DNA of 32,730 bases from a virus (IMGVR_UViG_3300047354_000144:1-32730); one strand, 5' to 3'. Positions 23,017 to 30,535 are shown, counted from the stretch's first letter. Notes: a model not told the origin generated them from the sequence alone. Made by a program: numbers and translations.

Positions 23017-23250
23017 TCAGAATGGCAATGCGCCACCAGTTGCAGATGGCAGTTCTGGTACTTCAGGCATTGCAGCGTCTAGCATCCCTGGAAGGGCACT
23101 AGTAACTGCTTCTGTTGCTGCCTTTGTTGCTGCTTCTGTAGCACTCTCAATGAGCGCATCCTTTTGTGTATACAGATAAGCACCACCCCCTACGATAGAT
23201 AAAGAAACTAGACCAGATAACAACGCGATACCGTTAATCAATTTTTGCAT
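23017..23250 (-). CDS. Small membrane-anchored helical protein
   Basis: The start is placed at the ATG at 23250 (GGAGAA upstream), not the longer frame reaching 23322, whose first residues are basic and unlike a protein start. The 77-residue product has a membrane helix (about 5-27, INGIALLSGLVSLSIVGGGAYLY) and an Ala/Thr-rich amphipathic helix (DALIESATEAATKAATEAV), then a Pro/Gly tail. It resembles a protein conserved in T4-like cyanophages; the function is unknown. Confidence 0.73.
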   Translation of the reverse strand: MQKLINGIALLSGLVSLSIVGGGAYLYTQKDALIESATEAATKAATEAVTSALPGMLDAAMPEVPELPSATGGALPF

Positions 23251-23533
23251 CTTTCTTCTCCAATGTAGGTGCTTGTTTTGGTTCATCATCTTCCTTCTTT
23301 TTCTTAGAAGGCATGACACCAAATGTAGCTAACGTCCCAGTAAAGACACTAGCGATAAAAGTTGGATCAATGTTTTTTTGAGGAACGCCTGGAACAGTTA
23401 CATAGTTAAGGGTCAGAATTGCTGCTGACCAACCAAGAATAATAACTCTGACGAGAGTTGATACACCCTCATCCGCCCACTCAAATTTGTTCTCCTCCTT
23501 CTTTGGAGGGTTCTTTTCCTTCTGTTGTTCCAT
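23234..23533 (-). CDS. Small two-span membrane protein (holin-like)
   Basis: The start is set at the ATG at 23533, giving 99 residues; the upstream part of the frame overlaps regA. Charged ends flank two hydrophobic segments, about 25-46 (VSTLVRVIILGWSAAILTLNYV) and 57-73 (PTFIASVFTGTLATFGVM). The C-terminus is Lys/Asp/Glu-rich. Size, two spans and charged tail are compatible with a holin, but no holin family is recognised. It overlaps regA by 53 bases. Confidence 0.7.
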   Translation of the reverse strand: MEQQKEKNPPKKEENKFEWADEGVSTLVRVIILGWSAAILTLNYVTVPGVPQKNIDPTFIASVFTGTLATFGVMPSKKKKEDDEPKQAPTLEKKDAKID

Positions 23534-23969
23534 AAGATTCGGTAGGTATCTTTTTCTTGCCAATGTTATACTTTGACTCAAGTGCCCATTCACCTTTCTC
23601 TTTGTAAGAGATAATCTTAATTTGGCTCAGAGGAGCCTGATCAACAAAGGTATCTTTTTTAGGTACATCTGCTAGTCCCCAATCACATAGTAATTGGACG
23701 ATCCTGTTTCTCCTCTGTACATCATTCTGTGATAGATTGGTTTTCTTGCCATCCAAGGCAAACAACTCTTTGAAATGGACAATATAATACTGCCCCTTCT
23801 TGTGAAGGATGTGGCAGGATTGATATAGTTTCCTTTCTTTTCTAGAAGCAACACCAATACGTGTCAGTGTTTCTCTCACCTTAAGAAAGTCATCAGGTTC
23901 CCTGAGGGTAACCTCAACCATATCATCTTTAGTCCATGGAATCTCCTTGTCTTCGCTCATGTCGTTCAT
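23481..23969 (-). CDS. regA: RegA translational repressor
   Basis: RegA binds the start regions of early T4 mRNAs and represses their translation. The core from about residue 17 matches T4 RegA closely: MVEVTLREPDDFLKVRETLTRIG, then YQSCHILHKKGQYYIVHFKELF, then KIISYKEKGEWAL, in the same order. It has a short N-terminal extension and a longer C-terminus (162 against 122 residues in T4). A GGAGG ribosome binding site precedes the ATG at 23969, which overlaps the end of gp62 by 41 bases. Confidence 0.93.
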   Translation of the reverse strand: MNDMSEDKEIPWTKDDMVEVTLREPDDFLKVRETLTRIGVASRKERKLYQSCHILHKKGQYYIVHFKELFALDGKKTNLSQNDVQRRNRIVQLLCDWGLADVPKKDTFVDQAPLSQIKIISYKEKGEWALESKYNIGKKKIPTESYGTTEGKEPSKEGGEQI

Positions 23970-24351
23970 TATGTCCTCCAGTATTCATTTTATCTTTAAT
24001 ATAGTCAATCTGATCACGAGACAGGATAGTAATTGCTTGCCTTGCTTTCTCTACAGAATACCCGTAGTATTTTTGTACAGTTTCAAGGTCCTCAATCTTG
24101 TCTTTCTTATCCCAAGGAGAAAATCTCTTCTTGGGTCTCACAGTATTTATAAAAAAGTCATACTGAAGTTTGGATGGTAAATTAGACCAACGATTCATCT
24201 CATTGGCATGCATTACAGTATCAATATGATGAGACATACACTTGTTAACAATGTATGCAGGATACTTCTTTTCTGCTGAAGCATCTTGATCCATCAGGTT
24301 CTCTTTGTTCTGATTGATACTGTTAAGATAATCTTTAAGTTGATAATTCAT
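23929..24351 (-). CDS. 62: Clamp loader small subunit, gp62
   Basis: gp62 and gp44 form the T4 clamp loader that places gp45 on DNA. The 140-residue product is shorter than T4 gp62 (187) and matches cyanophage gp62 in pattern: MNYQLKDYLNSINQNKENLMD at the start (given here in part), then KKYPAYIVNKCMS, then LQYDFFINTVRPKKRFSPW, and a helical C-terminus. The VRPKKRF element corresponds to the VPRGKRYGKW of T4. It overlaps the 47-residue gene by 4 bases and regA by 41 bases. A TATAAATA string at 24144-24151 is inside the gene. Confidence 0.88.
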   Translation of the reverse strand: MNYQLKDYLNSINQNKENLMDQDASAEKKYPAYIVNKCMSHHIDTVMHANEMNRWSNLPSKLQYDFFINTVRPKKRFSPWDKKDKIEDLETVQKYYGYSVEKARQAITILSRDQIDYIKDKMNTGGHNERHERRQGDSMD

Positions 24352-24491
24352 TCAAAAACTGCGGTGACACTTACAACTTGTGCTCCTGGATTACGAGCGA
24401 GAGCGACATTACGAGCGTCGTTATAGTCGCGGCAGATTACCTTCTCCTTAAAGACTGTACCTGCCTTATAGAGCGTGACTTCACACGTCAT
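24348..24491 (-). CDS. Small protein of 47 residues between Dam and gp62
   Basis: An ATG at 24491 overlaps the dam stop and the TGA at 24348 overlaps the gp62 start (ATGA). The product starts MTCEVTLYKAGTVFKEKV, continues with DARNVALARNPGAQVVSV and ends AVFE. It has a balanced composition and a beta-alpha-beta-like pattern. The exact overlaps with both neighbours and a short gene of this kind recalled from other cyanophages make it a convincing gene. Function unknown. Confidence 0.78.
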   Translation of the reverse strand: MTCEVTLYKAGTVFKEKVICRDYNDARNVALARNPGAQVVSVTAVFE

Positions 24492-25308
24492 AGTTCATCA
24501 GAATGAGTTCCTTGCGTTCGTGCTGGTCCTTCATGTAGTCACCAACACTTCTCATAGTATAGGTCAGATCGTACTCAGATGCAACCCACCCCTTAAAACG
24601 ATCTCTCACCATTTGGTTTGAGTTGTATGATACCATCTGACGGCAAACATAATTGTCACAAACTGTGGCAAAAGTGTCGTGGTCAAATCCCTTGTGCATA
24701 TCACCCTTCTTACCATACAAGTTATCTTTGATATCGTATGGGGGATCTAGGTATACAAATGCCTCACGGTTATCATCCAGAAGAGCACCGTACTGATAGT
24801 TGGTGATCTGCCAATTCTCAATCAGTTTCTGATATTCTTTTAATTTTTCAATACCTCGCATTGAGAAGTTGGAATCGCTTGCTTGTTTACTGAAGGAAGA
24901 TGCTTCAGTAAGACCAGAAAAACTGCACTTATTAGCAACATAGAAAGCAACACCTCTATCCAGGTTACTTTTTGTTCTGTCATTAATAACATCCTTAGAT
25001 TCTAAAAATAAACCTCTGGCAGATTCTTGATCTGGATATTGAGACTTAAGTTCTTGCAACTTATATCCCAGTTCATACCCATCATCCTGCAATACTTTCC
25101 AGAAGTTTACAAGAGGTTCATACAAATCATTGACCCAAATTTTTAAGTTAGGATATTTTTGGGTAATATAAATGGCGACACTACCGCCGCCAAGAAATGG
25201 TTCTCTGTAAATAGTATAGTCTGAGAGGTCTGGAATATGTCGTGCCATCATTTTTACTGCACGACTCTTCCCACCAGGATAACGAAGAGGAGTTTTTAGG
25301 GAACTCAT
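24481..25308 (-). CDS. dam: DNA adenine methyltransferase, Dam (D12 class)
   Basis: Dam methylates adenine N6 in a short target, usually GATC for this class. The SAM-binding motif is LRYPGGKSR near the N-terminus (8-16), followed by REPFLGGGSVA (35-45) and NDLYEPLVNFW. The catalytic DPPY motif is YLDPPYDI (around 189-196). The 275-residue length matches the family. It overlaps both neighbours by a few bases. Its place between gp44 and gp62, genes that are adjacent in T4, suggests it was inserted into the clamp-loader operon. GATC occurs often in the window. Confidence 0.93.
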   Translation of the reverse strand: MSSLKTPLRYPGGKSRAVKMMARHIPDLSDYTIYREPFLGGGSVAIYITQKYPNLKIWVNDLYEPLVNFWKVLQDDGYELGYKLQELKSQYPDQESARGLFLESKDVINDRTKSNLDRGVAFYVANKCSFSGLTEASSFSKQASDSNFSMRGIEKLKEYQKLIENWQITNYQYGALLDDNREAFVYLDPPYDIKDNLYGKKGDMHKGFDHDTFATVCDNYVCRQMVSYNSNQMVRDRFKGWVASEYDLTYTMRSVGDYMKDQHERKELILMNYDV

Positions 25309-25484
25309 AGATATCCTGGTGCTGGTGCGAGTTCAACAGAATCAAAAATTCTATTCAAACTTTGAGCATAGACACGATACCCAGATCCAACATACAACTG
25401 TCCAAGAACTACAGATACTGTAGCAGCACCCCAGAAGTAATAATAAAATTTAGATTTAACTTGGGCTTTCACTTTGGTTTTCAT
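25305..25484 (-). CDS. Small single-span membrane protein of 59 residues
   Basis: The ATG at 25484 overlaps the stop of the LSm-like gene, and the TGA at 25305 overlaps the dam start, both as ATGA. The product has a basic N-terminus (KTKVKAQVKSKFYYYFW), a hydrophobic segment (GAATVSVVLGQLYVGSG, about 18-34) and an amphipathic tail ending ELAPAPGYL. It looks like a conserved cyanophage protein with no known function. Confidence 0.75.
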   Translation of the reverse strand: MKTKVKAQVKSKFYYYFWGAATVSVVLGQLYVGSGYRVYAQSLNRIFDSVELAPAPGYL

Positions 25485-25768
25485 AGGATTAGTTTTTTCT
25501 CTTCAGGAACAATGACAGATCCATACATTTCATTGTACTTAGCGACAACTGAAGGATGTGCTGTTGCTACATAGATGACATGATCCATGGATAGTGTAAC
25601 ATCTGGATTGTCTGGATCAATAACAGTTGCCCACTGCATGAATCCATAGGTGGTTCCTTGTGGAAGGACTGCCAAGCAGTTCTTTAGAGTGATGAGACCA
25701 TTTTCCCAAGAAACAACCTCGGCAACAATTTCCTCTCCACTAACAATTCTTAGTAATTTTACATCCAT
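25481..25768 (-). CDS. LSm-like small protein downstream of gp44 (paralogue A)
   Basis: The 95-residue product begins MDVKLLRIVSGEEIVAEV and ends with SMDHVIYVATAHPSVVAKYNEM, the same start and end pattern as the two proteins just upstream of gp43 (18021-18434, 17807-18046). The middle (LITLKNCLAVLPQG) looks like short beta strands. The short length and strand order suggest an LSm/SH3-type barrel, but that is inference. The start shares one base with the gp44 stop. Confidence 0.8.
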   Translation of the reverse strand: MDVKLLRIVSGEEIVAEVVSWENGLITLKNCLAVLPQGTTYGFMQWATVIDPDNPDVTLSMDHVIYVATAHPSVVAKYNEMYGSVIVPEEKKLIL

Positions 25769-26712
25769 TACTTAAATTCACACTCCATCATAATGTTGGT
25801 TAGACTTGCAAGGAGATTAATCTCCTGGTCGGCAACAAATGCTGCCTTGTATTGGTACTCAGCAATAATTATAACCATTGCTGCTACCGACTGTTTATTT
25901 AGTTTGGTGCATAGAGTATCATAAATCTTACGATACAGGGAAGTGACATCGTTGTCAATGTTTTGAACTACCCACTTCTTCACTTTAGTAAAGTTGGTCT
26001 CTTTCAATGCACTGACTAGTTCATCTACTGAGGCGTCACTAATGACTGATAAGATCCCACTATCAATTGTACCTACAGCAGAATACTTTTGAAGTTCATT
26101 CAGAACACGACGCCAATCAGGGAAGTACTTCTGAACTACAGATGCAACTACACTAGCATCATACTCAATGTTCTCTTTCTTTAGGATCTCAAGTACACGC
26201 TTAAAGAAAGTACCTGCAAGTATCTTCTTATCTTGACCTGATACACCAAAGTCTACGACCGCACACCGCGAATGCAGAGGTTCAATAATTCGGTTCTTGT
26301 AATTGCAGGTAAAGATGAATCGGCAGTTCTTTTGGAACTCTTCAATTCCTGCACGGAGAAGCATCTGTACATCAGCAGTCGTGTTGTCTGCCTCATCAAT
26401 GATAAGAACTTTGTGACGACTAGTAGAAGTGAGAGACACAGTACTGGCAAAGTTCTTTGCCTTATCGCGAATAGTATCCAAGAAGCGTCCTTCATCGGAA
26501 CCATTAATGACATAATAATCTGCACCTAGTTCATCACATAACGCTTTGGCAACTGTAGTCTTACCGATACCAGGAGGACCAGAGAGAAGCAAGTTGGGGA
26601 TCTCACCATTGTCAAGGAAAGATTGGAAGTTGGTCTTGACTTGCTCAGTCAGAATACAATCTTGAATTTTGAGGGGGCGATATTTCTCCACCCAAAGGAA
26701 GTCATTTGCCAT
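25768..26712 (-). CDS. 44: Clamp loader large subunit, gp44 (AAA+ ATPase)
   Basis: The ATPase opens and loads the sliding clamp together with gp62. Walker A is GPPGIGKT (45-52), Walker B is IIDEAD (104-109) and the SRC motif (148-150) supplies the arginine finger in HSRC. The N-terminal WVEKYRP (7-13) is the RFC-box signature. The 314-residue length is close to T4 gp44 (319). The start overlaps the upstream oxygenase by 11 bases. Confidence 0.96.
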   Translation of the reverse strand: MANDFLWVEKYRPLKIQDCILTEQVKTNFQSFLDNGEIPNLLLSGPPGIGKTTVAKALCDELGADYYVINGSDEGRFLDTIRDKAKNFASTVSLTSTSRHKVLIIDEADNTTADVQMLLRAGIEEFQKNCRFIFTCNYKNRIIEPLHSRCAVVDFGVSGQDKKILAGTFFKRVLEILKKENIEYDASVVASVVQKYFPDWRRVLNELQKYSAVGTIDSGILSVISDASVDELVSALKETNFTKVKKWVVQNIDNDVTSLYRKIYDTLCTKLNKQSVAAMVIIIAEYQYKAAFVADQEINLLASLTNIMMECEFK

Positions 26713-27238
26713 TGTTGATGCAGTTTGAATTGATCTTTTGGATATTATAGTTGCAGCTTATGATCGTCTTTCTTGAACTTGATTGTAGAGGAGGAGATCT
26801 GTGAGGTATGCTAGCAGGGAACACTATGATGTCTCCCTCAACGACATCTGGTTGGAACCTTGTTCGTGTTTCAGGAATCCAGAACTCAGTACAATCAGTT
26901 GGATCTTCCAACTCAATATAGTATACCATACTCAGAGTAGACATGGCGTGGATATGCCATCCATGTGTATCGGATTTGTTGTATTGCTGATACCAACCGT
27001 TATATAAACTAAAATCTGATATACAATAGTGCCGCATCATGTCTTCATAGACAGAATTAAGATTACTATGAAGGAGTCCTAGATATTGTTTTTGATCTAT
27101 GGACAGTTTTTCATAGTAATCTGTTTTTGCAATAGAATCATTGCTATCCTTGAACTCTTTTCCAGGGGAGTATTTAATACTATGGAGTAATCCTGATTTG
27201 AGATCAGGATGTAGTGAAAAAGAGTGCTTGAATATCAT
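26702..27238 (-). CDS. 2OG-Fe(II) oxygenase-like protein (HxH type)
   Basis: I use the ATG at 27238, which overlaps the gp45 stop (ATGA), giving 178 residues; the longer frame would begin inside gp45. WHIHAMSTLSMVYYIEL (94-110), EGDIIVFPASIPHRSPP (134-150) and SRKTIISCNYNI (155-166) are in the order of the TIGR02466/2OG-FeII_Oxy_5 type. The likely ligands are H95 or H97 and H146, with R156 for 2-oxoglutarate; the usual HxD is HxH here. It lies between gp45 and gp44, so it is co-expressed with replication genes. The substrate is unknown. Confidence 0.82.
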   Translation of the reverse strand: MIFKHSFSLHPDLKSGLLHSIKYSPGKEFKDSNDSIAKTDYYEKLSIDQKQYLGLLHSNLNSVYEDMMRHYCISDFSLYNGWYQQYNKSDTHGWHIHAMSTLSMVYYIELEDPTDCTEFWIPETRTRFQPDVVEGDIIVFPASIPHRSPPLQSSSRKTIISCNYNIQKINSNCINNGK

Positions 27239-27903
27239 TGATTTGGTTCTAAGGCAATCCAATAACGTGCGTTGAATTTATTACTACCTTCAAAGTATGC
27301 TACGTTGTGCTTACTTACAGTGACATTATAGTCATCATCAATCAACTTAAGGTTCTCAATCTTAAAGCAATAGCAAAACTCTCCATCACTCTCACCAACT
27401 TCAATAGCAAATGTATTTGAAGTTTCATTCTTCTTATCAGTCACACAAAGTTTTAGCAGTCCGTTGTCTGCATACAAGCAGAGATCAGGAACTCCATAGA
27501 CTTGTCCTGCTCTTGTTAGATCTCGCAGTACAGAAGACGAAAGTTTAAACTTGACATCTTCAGACGGCATCTGAAGTTCTTTGTCTGGTGGTTGTACGAT
27601 TACATCAGGGTCAGAGTAGAAGAAGCGAGTTCGCGACGTTCCACTACTATTGCTGATAGAGAGATACTGAGTGTTACTGGTGTCAAAGTTTGGTTGATCA
27701 AACAAACGAATGCATCCTAGGAACTGAGACAGATCATAGATAGAGATCTGCTTGTCAAAATTCTCCTCAATGTCAGCAGTACACATAATGTTCTTATTAA
27801 CACTGATGGTACTAAGTTTATTACCAGGGTTAATAACAATAGATTTGTTGATGCTACTAAAGTTATTCAGTAGATCAATAGTTTGTTGAGAAAGGACGGT
27901 CAT
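27235..27903 (-). CDS. 45: Sliding clamp, gp45
   Basis: gp45 is the trimeric clamp that holds gp43 on DNA and, in T4, also activates late transcription with gp33 and gp55. The 222 residues match T4 gp45 (228), with the family start LSQQTIDLLNNFSSINKSI, then ADIEENFDKQISIYDLSQFLG (given in part) and a later IENLKLIDDDYNVTVSKHN. It overlaps the DUF3310 gene by 4 bases. Since late transcription uses the clamp, the late motifs in this window link to this gene. Confidence 0.95.
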   Translation of the reverse strand: MTVLSQQTIDLLNNFSSINKSIVINPGNKLSTISVNKNIMCTADIEENFDKQISIYDLSQFLGCIRLFDQPNFDTSNTQYLSISNSSGTSRTRFFYSDPDVIVQPPDKELQMPSEDVKFKLSSSVLRDLTRAGQVYGVPDLCLYADNGLLKLCVTDKKNETSNTFAIEVGESDGEFCYCFKIENLKLIDDDYNVTVSKHNVAYFEGSNKFNARYWIALEPNQ

Positions 27904-28187
27904 TGTGGGTAGTTTTCAGTCGTTTGAGATTTGTCGGAGAAGTGAAGGAGGAGGAGACCGTAGTGTAGGATCTTGATAATGTCACGGCGAGCAGTGCCCT
28001 TACGGTCATAGCGAGAAGCATACTTCAGGATGTTGCTACGGCAGAATGCCTCAGCGTCTCCACATGCTTCAATCAAATCTAACGTTTGAATTGCATCATT
28101 GCCTGCAGAATAGTGTTGCCCATAGGTTCCTGTAATGTAGTCCTTAAGCTCTTTGAGGAGTTCCTCTTCGTTGTATTTGTTTGTCAT
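27900..28187 (-). CDS. DUF3310-type small protein
   Basis: The 95-residue product has HYSAGNDAIQTLDLIEACG (25-43), then CRSNILKYASRYDRKG and RRDIIKILHYGLLLL, the usual order of DUF3310 (a Y-x-x-G type segment, then N-I-x-K-Y-x-x-R). These short helical phage proteins are often encoded near nucleotide-metabolism and replication genes; the function is unknown. It overlaps gp45 and cobS by 4 bases each. Confidence 0.82.
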   Translation of the reverse strand: MTNKYNEEELLKELKDYITGTYGQHYSAGNDAIQTLDLIEACGDAEAFCRSNILKYASRYDRKGTARRDIIKILHYGLLLLHFSDKSQTTENYPQ

Positions 28188-29272
28188 GAAGGTGACAGTT
28201 CACTGACGATTTCTTCATCTGTAGTATACTCGGTTTCTTCTCCTGAGTCAACCATTGAATACAGATCTAGGAAAGATTGCTTGGTGTCATCGTCAAATCG
28301 GTTGATGCAGCAGTTGACTGCTTTAAGACGATCACCAAAGATATCATATGCTTGTGAGATATGTACTAGACGACGGGTGGTGATGATTTCATCAACCCCA
28401 CCATCATAAAATGTTTTGCGGATAGCGTTAGCCCACTTGACTAGTTTCTCTGCAAAGTCAACATCACATCCAACATTCAATAGAATCTTAGATTCTGTGA
28501 CTGCACTTGGATAAGATTGCTCAAATGTAATAGGGAAACGCTCAAGGAATGCTTCGTTCAGCACGTTGGTGCCGATAAAGCGACCGTCATCAGAACCCTT
28601 GCCCTTAGTGTTAGCAGTGGCGATGACGTTGAATCCTTCCATGGGAGTTACATATTTACCAATCTTCTTCAGAAACACCCCTTTACCTTCAAGGATGGAC
28701 TGGAGACAAAGAATTTTGTTGGAAGCAAGGTCAACTTCATCCAGTAGCAGGATTGCTCCTCGTTCAAGTGCTTCAATGACAGGTCCGTTATGCCAAACAG
28801 TTGCCCCATCAACAAGGCGAAAGCCACCAAGCAGATCATCTTCATCAGTTTCAATAGTAATGTTTACACGGATCATCTCACGTCCTGCTTTGGCACATGC
28901 CTGCTCTGCAGAAAGAGTCTTACCGTTTCCAGATAGTCCAGTAATGAACACTGGATAGAAAATATTTGATTTAATTACTTTATATACATCAGCAAAGTTA
29001 CCAAAAGGTACATAGGATTCTTGCTTCAGAGGAACCATAGACTCTGAAGTAACTGCTGCTGGTGCTTGATATGCTTGCTCTAGTTCAGTTACAGACAAGT
29101 CCCACTTGCCGCGGCCAGTTTTATACTTTTCAAGACGCTTGACTACTGTAGGCACAGACACACCAAAGGTGGATGATGCAGAACGAATTGCATCAGAACC
29201 AAATTCATCTCCATATGTCTCTGACAGATAGGAAACGATTGTGTCTGTAGTAAGTTGGGACTTGCGAGGCAT
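28184..29272 (-). CDS. cobS: CobS-like AAA+ ATPase (MoxR/cobaltochelatase family)
   Basis: CobS is the ATPase subunit of aerobic cobaltochelatase in B12 synthesis; cyanophages carry a copy. The 362 residues contain an N-terminal helical region (1-60, recognised as the CobS start with a helix-turn-helix-like look), Walker A GLSGNGKT (112-119), Walker B LLLDEVD (175-181), sensor 1 ATANT (218-222) and LERF (243-246) as arginine finger. A VWA protein encoded at 32064-32730 could be its CobT-like partner. A sigma70-type promoter lies 25 bases upstream, making cobS the first gene of the clamp operon. Whether it acts in B12 synthesis or as another MoxR-VWA machine is open. Confidence 0.9.
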   Translation of the reverse strand: MPRKSQLTTDTIVSYLSETYGDEFGSDAIRSASSTFGVSVPTVVKRLEKYKTGRGKWDLSVTELEQAYQAPAAVTSESMVPLKQESYVPFGNFADVYKVIKSNIFYPVFITGLSGNGKTLSAEQACAKAGREMIRVNITIETDEDDLLGGFRLVDGATVWHNGPVIEALERGAILLLDEVDLASNKILCLQSILEGKGVFLKKIGKYVTPMEGFNVIATANTKGKGSDDGRFIGTNVLNEAFLERFPITFEQSYPSAVTESKILLNVGCDVDFAEKLVKWANAIRKTFYDGGVDEIITTRRLVHISQAYDIFGDRLKAVNCCINRFDDDTKQSFLDLYSMVDSGEETEYTTDEEIVSELSPS

Positions 29273-29296
29273 CGGTTTCTCTCTGTTTACTTTGTA

Positions 29297-29325
29297 AGTA
29301 TAGCAGTTATGGTTTGGGATCGCAA
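29297..29325 (-). promoter_or_regulatory. Sigma70-type promoter for the cobS-clamp operon
   Basis: On the minus strand TTGCGA (29325-29320), a 17-base spacer and TATACT (29302-29297) with an extended -10 TG form a good host-type promoter in the 72-base gap before cobS. Only one consensus position differs in the -10 and two in the -35. Confidence 0.75.
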
Positions 29326-29344
29326 GTAACAGGGTGACAGATGC

Positions 29345-29539
29345 TCAGCTGTCTACCTTGTATCGGATCGTGATCTGATGGTACACTTGATCTCTATCAT
29401 CACTATTATATACATTACAACGTTCTACCTTAGCATCCAATAGTTTCTCAATATTATTGAGTTGCCATTCAGCAGCATACTTCTTGAATCCATCGTCCAT
29501 CCAAGTCTTATTAGAACCTGGTTTGTTAAAGTCATCCAT
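29345..29539 (-). CDS. Small protein, unknown function
   Basis: The 64-residue product is helix then strand: DDGFKKYAAEWQLNNIEKLLDAKVERC, given in part, followed by QVYHQITIRYKVDS. Charged and soluble. The start shares one base with the purS stop, so they are co-transcribed. No family was recognised. Confidence 0.65.
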   Translation of the reverse strand: MDDFNKPGSNKTWMDDGFKKYAAEWQLNNIEKLLDAKVERCNVYNSDDRDQVYHQITIRYKVDS

Positions 29540-29814
29540 TATTCAATACCTTTAGGGAAAGCGTCAATCTCAGTCAGTTCATAATCCCAATCTTCCATGA
29601 CTGTATTAGCATAGAAACGATCAGATAGCATTTCAATTTCTTTCTCAGCATACTCTCTGGTCGGTGCTTCCAACCAAACATCAATCACCTTACCAAGTCT
29701 GAGTTTCTTAATATTTAACTCAGACAATCTTTTACTACCATCTCTCACAGCATTACCAGGAGAGTCATCAACCTGTGATCGTAGTCGGATGAATATCAGT
29801 GCTTTAAATTTCAT
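29539..29814 (-). CDS. purS: PurS, phosphoribosylformylglycinamidine synthase subunit
   Basis: PurS is the small subunit of the FGAM synthase complex (with PurL and PurQ) in purine synthesis, a known cyanophage auxiliary metabolic gene. Start at the ATG at 29814 rather than the TTG two codons upstream, giving 91 residues. The PurS fold is visible: a first strand FKALIFIRLR, the block DSPGNAVRDG, then KKLRLGKVIDVWLEAPTRE and a last block FYANTVMEDWDYELTEI, matching B. subtilis PurS in order (NTVIEDYRYEVEE). It would raise host purine synthesis for phage DNA. Confidence 0.9.
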   Translation of the reverse strand: MKFKALIFIRLRSQVDDSPGNAVRDGSKRLSELNIKKLRLGKVIDVWLEAPTREYAEKEIEMLSDRFYANTVMEDWDYELTEIDAFPKGIE

Positions 29815-29816
29815 AA

Positions 29817-30329
29817 TCAAATCCAGTCAGGTTTGTGGTGTGGTAATCGTAAGTAGTTATCTGAAACCCATGGTTTAGATGCAATGTACATCTTATATGC
29901 AGTGAAAATATCAATGCTTGTATCATACTTATACTCGTCAGGTCCTGCAAAGACAAAAGGAGTATGGTCATCCAAGGATACTTTGGGGATGATTTCGTCA
30001 GCAGCAAGGAGAGTCTTGAAGCAAGTATGGACTTTACCATATCGTGCTGCATACTCTTCACATAAAGCAAACCCATGCTGCAGCAACCAGCGAGCGTTGG
30101 ATACAGTCTCATTTGCCCACTTGGTGCAGGGGTGATTACGAAACGCTCCCTTCTCTGTAGCATAGGGTGTACCGTCTGCCTTAGGCAAAGTACCATAACC
30201 ATGTCCCCACTTGTCTGAGGCGACTATAGCGAGCATCTGGCAGGTCTCCAGGGGCATCTTGACGATGTGCTTGTCTGGTAGAACCCGTGCAGATTTGTAA
30301 GGTGACTCGTCAGTGACAAAGATGTTCAT
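29817..30329 (-). CDS. Conserved phage protein, unknown function
   Basis: The start is placed at the ATG at 30329, overlapping the upstream stop (ATGA), giving 170 residues. It contains RVLPDKHIVKMPLETCQML, NHPCTKWA, SNARWLLQHGFALCEEY and RYGKVH, a pattern that recurs in many T4-like and pelagic phage proteins. The order of KH, Asn-His-Pro and Arg-Tyr-Gly-Lys suggests an active site, but I cannot name the reaction. A relation to pyrimidine-dimer glycosylases was considered but is not supported by clear motifs. Confidence 0.72.
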   Translation of the reverse strand: MNIFVTDESPYKSARVLPDKHIVKMPLETCQMLAIVASDKWGHGYGTLPKADGTPYATEKGAFRNHPCTKWANETVSNARWLLQHGFALCEEYAARYGKVHTCFKTLLAADEIIPKVSLDDHTPFVFAGPDEYKYDTSIDIFTAYKMYIASKPWVSDNYLRLPHHKPDWI

Positions 30330-30535
30330 AGCAAATGCGAGGCAGAGATCACTAGGAGGAATGTAATCATAATAACTACATCCCAAGATTTTGTCCGTAC
30401 GAAGTAAGGAATTGAAATACTATCACCAACCAATTGCAATACAACACCAACTGATGTATTGATATGAAGAATAATAAAATAAGCAACGATCACAAGGCCG
30501 CTGCCTATCACTCTCATCGGGACGAAGAATGACAT
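30326..30535 (-). CDS. Small membrane protein with two hydrophobic segments
   Basis: The 69-residue product has two hydrophobic helices (VIGSGLVIVAYFIIL, about 9-23, and WDVVIMITFLLVISASHLL, about 51-69) separated by a loop with FVRTKS. It looks like a conserved cyanophage membrane protein. The start overlaps the zinc-ribbon gene upstream by about 22 bases. Function unknown. Confidence 0.7.
   Translation of the reverse strand: MSFFVPMRVIGSGLVIVAYFIILHINTSVGVVLQLVGDSISIPYFVRTKSWDVVIMITFLLVISASHLL

Noticed and set aside
24144-24151. TATAAATA match inside gp62, upstream of regA.
   Set aside because: About 175 bases before the regA start and inside gp62. It could drive regA late, but there is no supporting evidence.
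28566-28958. A 130-residue plus-strand frame opposite cobS.
   Set aside because: Shadow of the AAA+ coding region on the other strand, with no ribosome binding site.
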